12,634 nt of DNA from Candidatus Hecatellales archaeon. Lineage in GTDB: Archaea > Thermoproteota > Bathyarchaeia > Hecatellales > Hecatellaceae. Location: positions 1 to 12,634 of the forward strand of contig QMYF01000002.1 of assembly GCA_003662515.1 (NCBI GenBank), read 5' to 3'. Both the position numbers and the translations under genes were made by a program. Under the pieces are notes generated by a model, which made no database searches, was not told the DNA's origin, and saw nothing but the letters and a program-made list of their open reading frames with translations. This document shows positions 8,401-12,634 of this stretch, piece after piece (the first letter of the stretch is position 1; each line of letters starts with the position of its first letter).

Positions 8401-9046
8401 GGTAGCTTAAGAGGAGGTTTCTATCCCGCTCCAACTCTAAAACTCTAAGCCTAACCTCCTCATACTTGCCTTTAGCAACCCGAATGTTTACTTCAGCCTC
8501 GCGAAGCTGAACCTCGGCTTCCCTCCGCTTCCTATCATATTCGGCTATGCCTATGATTTGCTCTACCGCCCGCCGCCGCTCCTCCGGAGGATACTCAGCA
8601 ATCCTAATGGTAGTCCCCTGATGGATGAAGTTCATCCCGCCGGTGAGGGAAGCCATAGAAAGCATTTCCACAAGGACGTTTCGAGGATACTTGGAGCCGT
8701 TAACCTTGAAAACGCTGGAGCCATCCGGGCCTACACTCCGCGAAATCACAACCTCATCCGCGTCGATGGGAATCTTCCTATCGGAATTGTCTAGGTGAAT
8801 GGTTACGGTAGCCCTTCTGGCTTTGGGATACTCGCTGTTGCCGTTGAAGAGGAGGTCTGGGAAGCTTTTAACCCTAAGGGATCTCACGCTTAACTCTCCC
8901 AACACGAACTGAATGGCGTCTACAATGTTGCTTTTCCCGGAGCCGTTAGGCCCAACAATAACGTTTAACCCTTTATCGAAGGTTAGGACTGTCCTTTTCG
9001 CGAAGGTTTTAAAGCCTGAAAGCTCTAGACGTTTAATAATAACCAT
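5489..9046 (-). CDS. smc: Chromosome partition protein SMC
   Basis: SMC is the ATPase of the condensin complex: two monomers join at the hinge and ATP-driven head engagement moves and compacts DNA. At 1185 residues it is full length. Seen: the N-terminal LSGFKTF segment, Walker A GPNGSGKS at 32-39, and a Q-loop FIHQGTT followed by ERRRAVEQIIGIAEYDRKRREAE. Next come a coiled coil, a hinge at roughly 518-660 (from GAISGVHGRL to near GFRAVTLEGE), and a second coiled coil. The ABC signature LSGGEKS lies near 1084 and Walker B FYVFDEVDAHLDP near 1107-1119. The canonical SMC head and globular hinge, with ScpA and ScpB encoded directly downstream, exclude Rad50. ATG 9046 is the first gene start of the minus-strand block, with a TATA-like box about 30 bases upstream and no ribosome site, consistent with a leaderless or short-leader mRNA. 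Confidence 0.97.
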   Translation of the reverse strand: MVIIKRLELSGFKTFAKRTVLTFDKGLNVIVGPNGSGKSNIVDAIQFVLGELSVRSLRVKSFPDLLFNGNSEYPKARRATVTIHLDNSDRKIPIDADEVVISRSVGPDGSSVFKVNGSKYPRNVLVEMLSMASLTGGMNFIHQGTTIRIAEYPPEERRRAVEQIIGIAEYDRKRREAEVQLREAEVNIRVAKGKYEEVRLRVLELERDRNLLLSYQYLSDLSKRFKAVELSVKAKRLEEDLKELSEAIERLSAEIKRLEDRRSELEEERRKVQQKYSEYASEVVGKGEDRLVQIQADLGNLNARLAVQRTTLSSLKGNLRSLEAQREEKRRQLDKLQGQVREARKELYRLQKAKEEIRQHLEERRKRIERIDAKIAEIRENLEGNAASLREIEKRIRELERERGQLYIKIKREREKENGLIGQINSMVDKRRSLEEILANLQQRLEKLKEFREREEKSLKETLEDIERVKAQIKRAEEEIRHAEAIAKKARINVTAFKSKKDLAERLLSEEKAINLIESLASLGAISGVHGRLRKKLRIPAKYKSAVEAAAEGWLQALVVEDLKTVEKCAESLKRAKIGRIKIIPLSEVSKVKPVAKPSIEGIIAPLSSLVDCPAKFKPAVNFILGDTLLAANPKAALKASRQGFRAVTLEGEVFEPGPRLTVGFYREPIDLAEVVPSDKTISSVGETVEAFEKILERKRADLERFRWEITRLEAKKVRHEDNLHFLDSDQETVKSNISRTRKLISEANRKIESLNRKLEKSRTIINEAEGRKARLESQLSKLRSEAEKLRVKVRPETITSLESEKARLEGETVELAKRLHEVETKLSSLASTLETVYLPNAATVRRELDGIVGEIKRKQRALEKVEADIAKLEGEIRELEAERDRLASLMASKRDEYRRFDDALKRIDSEYGEINVKLRSLEERMSELKERHLRLQFEQEECLKSLGELGYSEPLKVSEVEVKVSELLAARVEEEKERLLSQLNMNALTLYEPQKRDYKGLSDKINRLEEEKAEILRFIEEVEREKKEAFYSALEKVNQRFAETFAAITGGRGWVQLQNPEDPFSGGLELIAEFPGKPPMPVTALSGGEKSVVAVCYIFALQSLTRTSPFYVFDEVDAHLDPVNTERLAELLARESKRSQMIVISFKEPMASKADRIFGIYAKNGVSYVHTLPAKVAEASRIER

Positions 9047-9071
9047 GACAAAAATATAAGCAGACTTTGAG

Positions 9072-9080
9072 AAATTAAAT
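9072..9080 (-). promoter_or_regulatory. Candidate TATA box for the smc operon
   Basis: On the minus strand this reads ATTTAATTT, centred about 30 bases before the smc ATG. That spacing fits an archaeal TATA box at -26 with transcription starting a few bases before the ATG. The second AT-rich site (CTTATATTTTT at 9049-9059) is too close to the ATG to serve smc. Inferred from spacing and composition only. Confidence 0.45.
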
Positions 9081-9093
9081 GTTAATTACATTT
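9077..9093. repeat. Inverted repeat in the divergent smc/peptidase intergenic region
   Basis: The 17 bases read AAATG-TTAATTA-CATTT: perfect 5-base inverted arms around a 7-base AT spacer. It overlaps the upstream edge of the smc TATA-like box, so it could be an operator for a dimeric regulator. Short AT-rich palindromes are common by chance, so this is only a candidate. The rest of 9047-9208 is AT-rich; the only other candidate I note there is a TATA-like GCATATAAC near 9125-9132 that could serve the plus-strand genes. Confidence 0.3.
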
Positions 9094-9208
9094 TTTCTGG
9101 CAATAACAGCCATATTTACACATGCATATAACACGGGTGAAGGCCAAAAATAAACTGTATCAGCGTTCGTGGTGGCGGAGTAACGCTCTATACGCCTTAA
9201 AAACCTTG

Positions 9209-10281
9209 ATGGAAGACTTAAACGGTTTAAAAGGCAGCTGGAAAAACTGCGTCTGGAAGCCTACCTCTGCCTTCAGCCAGCCAACATAAAATATCTCACG
9301 GGAAGCCCTGCAGCCGGAGAGCTGGCTCAAGGTTTGCTCATCCCCTTGGAGGGTGAAGCTACCCTTTACATTTCAAGGATGGGAAGTCTTCAAACCTCAA
9401 AGGAAGCAAAAATAGGCCTCAAAATAAGGGAAGTCGCCTCCCCGGAAGATTTCAGCCGAAAGCTTAAAACTGAGGCTGGAAGGTTTAAAGGTTTAGGTTT
9501 CGATGACGCCCCTTACAGCCTTATTTCAAGGCTTAAAAAGGCGGGTTTACGTTTAGCCCAGCATGCTGAAGCCGTGGTGAAGCTTAGGCAGGTTAAGGAG
9601 GCCTGGGAAATAAAGGCCATTAGGAGGGCGGTTAGGCTGGCTGAGGAAGCCCTGGCGGAGGCCTCCAAATACGTTAAACCTGGGGTAAGCGAGCTGGAGG
9701 TTGCCGCTGCAGCCGAACGGGTTTTAAGGCTGGGAGGCTCCGAGTTTTACCCTTTCTCCACGCTGGTGGCTTCAGGCTTTAGAGCCTCCTACCCTCATGC
9801 TGAGCCTACCCGGAAAAAGATTAGGGATGGCGAACCTGTCGTGGTGGATTTGGGAGCCAAGGTTTCAGGCTACTGTGCAGACCTTACGAGAACCTTCTTC
9901 GCGGGGAAGCCTGGGGAGGCTGTGGCTGAAGCCTGGAGAGCCGTCTTGGAGGCTAGGGATGAAGCCATTAGAGGGATAAAGCCTGGAATGACGGGCTCGG
10001 AGGCTGACAGGCTGGCTCGGGAAACCCTTGCCAAGCATGGCCTCGAAAAATTTTTCATCCATGGGCTAGGCCATGGTGTAGGGTTAGAGGTTCACGAGGC
10101 TCCAAGCCTTTCTTCCGCTGGGAAGGAGAAGCTTGTCGAGGGAATGGTTTTCACGGTGGAGCCTGGAGTATATGTGGCGGGGAGGTTTGGGGTTCGCGTT
10201 GAGGACACAGTGCTCTTGGAGAAGGGGGGAGTGAAACTTTTAACCGGGAAGCTTGGAAGAGAGCTTATTAGCCTGCTTTAA
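9209..10281 (+). CDS. pepQ: Xaa-Pro peptidase, M24B family (start offset by one base)
   Basis: This metallopeptidase removes N-terminal residues next to proline or cleaves Xaa-Pro dipeptides. The C-terminal pita-bread domain holds all five metal ligands: Asp in VVDLGAK, Asp in CADLTRTFF, His in GLGHGVGLEVHE, Glu in FTVEPGVY and Glu in GVRVEDTVLL. The N-terminal domain contains PANIKYLTGS, a family hallmark. The main frame is open from 9184, and family-like sequence (RLKRFKRQLEKLRLEAYLCL) begins at 9214, yet there is no ATG, GTG or TTG in that frame before TTG 9334, which lies inside the conserved domain. ATG 9209 (MEDL...) is one frame off. Adding one A to the AAA run at 9220-9222 would give MEDLKRFKRQLEKL and a normal protein of about 357 residues. 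The listed span therefore includes a suspected one-base deletion or frameshift. The split between dipeptidase and aminopeptidase is not decided by sequence. Confidence 0.88.
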
Positions 10282-10318
10282 CATTTTAGCTTTCACGCTT
10301 CCGCTGAGGCTGAAGGTG

Positions 10319-11761
10319 ATGGCTGCCAGAATAGTGTTAAACCGTCTGTTGGATACCACGCTTAGAGAGGGAGAGCAGGCTCCAGGAGTATACTTTAGGC
10401 CCGACGAGAAATGCATTATCGCGGAGAAGCTCTACCGCGTCTTGGGGGAGAAAGGCCTCATCGAGGTGGGGCAGCCCTACAGCCCCAAATACAGGGACAG
10501 TGTGGAGGCTGTTGTACGCTATTTCCGCGAGAAAGGCTACGACTTGAACAGGCTTTTAAGCCACTGCAGGACGAGGAAGGAAGACGTCGACATCGCCCAC
10601 GAATGTGGAACAGGCGGCGTAGTAGTCTTCATGGCTCCCTCAGACAGGCATCTCCAAGCCAAATTCGACGGAAAGGTCACCTATGAGAAGGCTTTGCAGA
10701 TTATCGGGGAAACCGTGGAATACGCGAAGAGGGATTTAGGCTTCAAGATGGTTCAGTATACGGCTGAGGATGCGACCAGCGTTCCAGTGGAGAGGCTTAT
10801 CGAGGTTTGCAGGGTGGCGGAGGAGGCTGGAGCCGACGTGGTCAGAATTCCGGACACGAAGGGGCAGGTGGACCCTGAAACCTTCAGGGAGACCATTCGG
10901 AGGCTTAGGGGCAGCCTCCACGTTGAGGTGGACGTTCACTGCCATAACGACCGCGGGCTTGCCGTAGCCAACAGCATAGCCGGGCTTCAGGGCGGAGCCA
11001 CCGGAGTTCACGTCTCCGTGATGGGTATAGGGGAAAGGGTGGGCATAGCTGACCTGGCTACCCTCGCCGACAACCTGGAAACCTTCTACAACGTGAAAAC
11101 CGGGGTGAACTTCAGGGAGATCCCCAGCCTCTACAGTTATGTGGCTGCGGCTTCAGGCATACCTGTGCCACCCAACTTCCCCATCATGGGGAGATTCGCC
11201 CGCATCCATAAGGCTGGAATCCACCAGAAGGCTGTCCTCCGCGACCCCTCCACCTACGAAACCATCGACTGGTCGAGGTACGGGCTGGAGAGAGAATTCG
11301 AGTTTGGAGCCATGCAGTCGAAGGAGCTTGTGGACAGGCTGCTGGAAGGATTCGATGTTCCAGCGGAGGTTAAGAAGGCGATCGTGGAGGAGATAAGGGA
11401 AATCTCCATGAGTAAGGGTAGGCCTTTGAAGCTTTTCGAGGTGAAGAAGCTGGTGGAGGATAGGGCGGGGGTAAGCCTGGCTGGGAGGCTTCCCGCCGGC
11501 GAGGAGGTTGACGCCCTCATCTTTCTCAAGGTTAAACCTGCCTGCGACGAGTTAACCCTCATAAAGAACATTCGGCGGAAGTTCATGGAGTACGGTTATC
11601 CGGTTCTTGTCAGAGATATTGCGGGAGGCTGGGATTTCGTCATCGACGTGCGGGGGATAACCGACCCAGCCCTCCTCGACAAGATAACAGGAGAAATCCG
11701 CCGGGAAAACAAGGATATCCTTGAAACCAGCACCTCCATAGTCTTCGACGAATACCGGTAA
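10319..11761 (+). CDS. Homocitrate synthase-like enzyme with C-terminal RAM domain
   Basis: This member of the HMG-CoA lyase-like acyltransferase family condenses acetyl-CoA with a 2-oxo acid. It has 480 residues. Seen: LLDTTLREGEQAPG (metal ligand D12, catalytic-type R16 and E17), the metal-binding HCHND at 207-211, and GIGERVGIADLATLADNL around 236-253. Residues 280-310 contain GIPVPPNFPI and HKAGIHQKAVLRDPSTYE, resembling homocitrate synthases more than 2-isopropylmalate synthases (which have HESGIHQ). Residues about 398-480 look like the RAM/AsnC ligand-binding domain of Lrp regulators, known to be fused to archaeal homocitrate synthases and to sense lysine there. So the likely pathway is alpha-aminoadipate lysine synthesis, but no other lys genes are present and the substrate is inferred. 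ATG 10319 has GAGG 9 bases upstream; GTG 10316 and GTG 10334 are also in frame. It follows the peptidase by 37 bases. Alternatives: isopropylmalate, citramalate or Re-citrate synthase. Confidence 0.82.
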   Translation: MAARIVLNRLLDTTLREGEQAPGVYFRPDEKCIIAEKLYRVLGEKGLIEVGQPYSPKYRDSVEAVVRYFREKGYDLNRLLSHCRTRKEDVDIAHECGTGGVVVFMAPSDRHLQAKFDGKVTYEKALQIIGETVEYAKRDLGFKMVQYTAEDATSVPVERLIEVCRVAEEAGADVVRIPDTKGQVDPETFRETIRRLRGSLHVEVDVHCHNDRGLAVANSIAGLQGGATGVHVSVMGIGERVGIADLATLADNLETFYNVKTGVNFREIPSLYSYVAAASGIPVPPNFPIMGRFARIHKAGIHQKAVLRDPSTYETIDWSRYGLEREFEFGAMQSKELVDRLLEGFDVPAEVKKAIVEEIREISMSKGRPLKLFEVKKLVEDRAGVSLAGRLPAGEEVDALIFLKVKPACDELTLIKNIRRKFMEYGYPVLVRDIAGGWDFVIDVRGITDPALLDKITGEIRRENKDILETSTSIVFDEYR

Positions 11762-11795
11762 AGCCTGGAAGCCAGCTTATCCATCTTCATGGAAA

Positions 11796-11816
11796 AACCT
11801 TCTTTCCCCTCTTTTA
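11796..11816 (+). terminator. Possible T-rich archaeal terminator after the synthase gene
   Basis: About 35 bases after the stop there is a pyrimidine-rich stretch with runs of T (containing CTTCTTTCCCCTCTTTT). Archaeal transcription often ends at T-rich tracts without a hairpin. No stable stem is obvious. The call is weak and rests on composition and position. Confidence 0.25.
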
Positions 11817-11865
11817 GAGGTGTACGGGAGCCTTGAAATTTACGTTTGGAAACCTGTCATAAACC

Positions 11866-11874
11866 CTTTTATAG
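11866..11874 (+). promoter_or_regulatory. Candidate TATA box upstream of trkA
   Basis: CTTTTATAG stands in the 265-base gap (11762-12026) between the synthase and trkA genes. A TATA box here predicts a transcript start near 11895, giving a leader of roughly 25-30 bases to the small ORF at 11923 and about 130 bases to trkA. It suggests trkA has its own promoter. Based on sequence and spacing only. Confidence 0.4.
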
Positions 11875-11922
11875 GACCTCTCTCCATCTTACAGGCGAAT
11901 CTAGAAGGTGCAGCCCTAGGCT

Positions 11923-12042
11923 ATGAGTCAACCTTTACCCTCTCCAGGTTTCCTGCAGGAGGAAGCTTGGAAAATTAGAAGGCTGCTTTTTGGAGACGAG
12001 TTTTTAAGGGTGGTGAATAGGCCTCCTTGTACGCCGTTATAG
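11923..12042 (+). CDS. Possible 39-residue ORF upstream of trkA
   Basis: An ATG-initiated frame of 39 codons (MSQPLPSPGFLQEEAWKIRR and onward) ends at TAG 12040-12042, overlapping the trkA TTG start by 16 bases. GAAGGTG lies 12 bases upstream of the ATG and a TATA-like box about 50 bases upstream, so it sits where a translationally coupled leader peptide or small protein would be. The C-terminal half is basic and hydrophobic (KIRRLLFGDEFLRVVNR). I recognise no family. It may be a chance ORF. Confidence 0.35.
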   Translation: MSQPLPSPGFLQEEAWKIRRLLFGDEFLRVVNRPPCTPL

Positions 12043-12634
12043 TTGGATTAAGCGGTGTCGGGCAAAGCCTAGCCAAGATCCTCATAGAGCGAGGCTACGA
12101 CGTAGCCATCATAGACAAAAACGAGGAGCGCTGCGAAAAGTTCTCCTCCGAATATGATGCCCTAGTCATCTGCGGGGACGCTGTTGAGAAGGATACCCTC
12201 CGCGATGCTGGAGTGGAGAAGGCTGATGCGCTGGTGGCTGCCACGGGAGACGACTCGGTAAACCTGATGGTCGTATCTATGGCGAAGGAGTATGGTGTGA
12301 AAAACCTGGTGGCTGTCGTCAGGAACTCTGAGCATGTGGAGCTTTTCCAGAAGCTCGGGGTTAGGGTTATTGTTCCCGACGAGGTTGTGGCTGAACATCT
12401 CTACCAGCACCTCTACAGGGTTAAAGACTTCCTGATTCTCGGGGAGGGTAAGGCTGAAATCTTCGTGGTCAGGGTGGAAAACGGTTCAGGTAAAACTCTC
12501 AAGAACATGCATGTGCCCAATGGAAGCCCTGTGATAGGCATTTTCCGCGACGGCAAGCTAATTGTCTCGCCGCCGGAAGACACCATCTTGGAGAACTGCT
12601 ACGAGCTGCTGTTTTACACGAGCAAGCTTAAGCC
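12027..12634 (+). CDS. trkA: TrkA-type RCK potassium transport regulator (3' end outside window)
   Basis: TrkA proteins sit on the cytoplasmic side of Trk/Ktr potassium channels and gate them in response to NAD(H) or nucleotides. About 202 residues are visible. Seen: an N-terminal Rossmann RCK_N domain (roughly 1-120) with YAVIVGLSGVGQSLAKIL, an acidic D30 after the second strand for ribose binding, and then CGDAVEKDTLRDAGVEKADA, ATGDDSVNLMV and VRVIVPDEVVAEHL. After about residue 138 an RCK_C-like segment follows (GKAEIFVVRV, LKNMHVP, PVIGIFRDGKLIVSPPEDTI) up to the edge. The usual GxGxxG has Ser at its second glycine (G7-x-S9-x-x-G12). TTG 12027 is the only usual start after an in-frame TAG at 12018, and AGGGTGGTGA lies about 11 bases upstream. 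The protein is probably nearly complete. No channel gene is visible in this window. Confidence 0.9.
   Translation, partial: MYAVIVGLSGVGQSLAKILIERGYDVAIIDKNEERCEKFSSEYDALVICGDAVEKDTLRDAGVEKADALVAATGDDSVNLMVVSMAKEYGVKNLVAVVRNSEHVELFQKLGVRVIVPDEVVAEHLYQHLYRVKDFLILGEGKAEIFVVRVENGSGKTLKNMHVPNGSPVIGIFRDGKLIVSPPEDTILENCYELLFYTSKLK

Noticed and set aside
9049..9059. CTTATATTTTT on the minus strand as the smc TATA box
   Set aside because: It lies only a few bases before the ATG, too close for a TATA box that positions transcription about 26 bases downstream.
10253..10318. Upstream ATG 10253 as start of the synthase
   Set aside because: It would overlap the peptidase end and add 22 residues without family support. 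ATG 10319, with GAGG 9 bases upstream, gives the usual N-terminus.
1..12634. tRNA, rRNA, C/D-box RNA, CRISPR or insertion sequence
   Set aside because: No T-loop-like or CCA-ended clover-leaf pattern, no regularly spaced repeats, no transposase motif and no convincing C/D boxes were found in the three gaps (1257-1409, 9047-9208, 11762-12026).

Overview
The window looks archaeal. The evidence is a chromosomal SMC protein encoded with both ScpA and ScpB, archaeal-type TruA, MoaA, MoaB and MoaC, an M24B Xaa-Pro peptidase, a homocitrate-synthase-like enzyme with a C-terminal RAM domain, frequent TTG start codons, Shine-Dalgarno sites matching AGGAGGTGAT, and TATA-like boxes upstream of gene starts. 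Gene density is very high and neighbours often overlap. A Thermoproteota/Bathyarchaeia-like lineage is a reasonable guess, but the sequence alone cannot fix it. No rRNA, tRNA, CRISPR array or mobile element was found.

The left three quarters (1-9046) is one co-directional minus-strand block, read right to left: smc, scpA, scpB, moaA, moaC, moaB, truA, then the N-terminal half of a second SMC-family ATPase that runs off the left edge. Most junctions overlap or are only a few bases apart, which suggests one long transcript, or a few nested ones, starting upstream of smc. The first three genes encode a complete SMC-kleisin-ScpB condensin. The moa genes encode early and middle steps of molybdopterin cofactor synthesis: MoaA and MoaC convert GTP to cyclic pyranopterin monophosphate, and MoaB adenylylates molybdopterin. 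TruA makes pseudouridine in tRNA. The second SMC protein resembles the Smc5/6 branch more than Rad50, so this block carries two different SMC systems at its two ends.

Positions 9047-9208 are a short, AT-rich divergent intergenic region. It holds a probable smc promoter and a small inverted repeat.

The right quarter (9209-12634) is on the plus strand. It holds an M24B Xaa-Pro peptidase whose start is out of frame by one base, a homocitrate/isopropylmalate synthase-like enzyme with a RAM domain, a 265-base gap with a candidate promoter and a possible 39-residue ORF, and the first two thirds or more of a TrkA-type RCK potassium-channel regulator that runs off the right edge.

The most interesting points are the Smc5/6-like protein near a canonical SMC-ScpAB operon, the near-identical translation-coupling sequences at the smc/scpA and scpA/scpB junctions, and the frame anomaly at the start of the peptidase gene.
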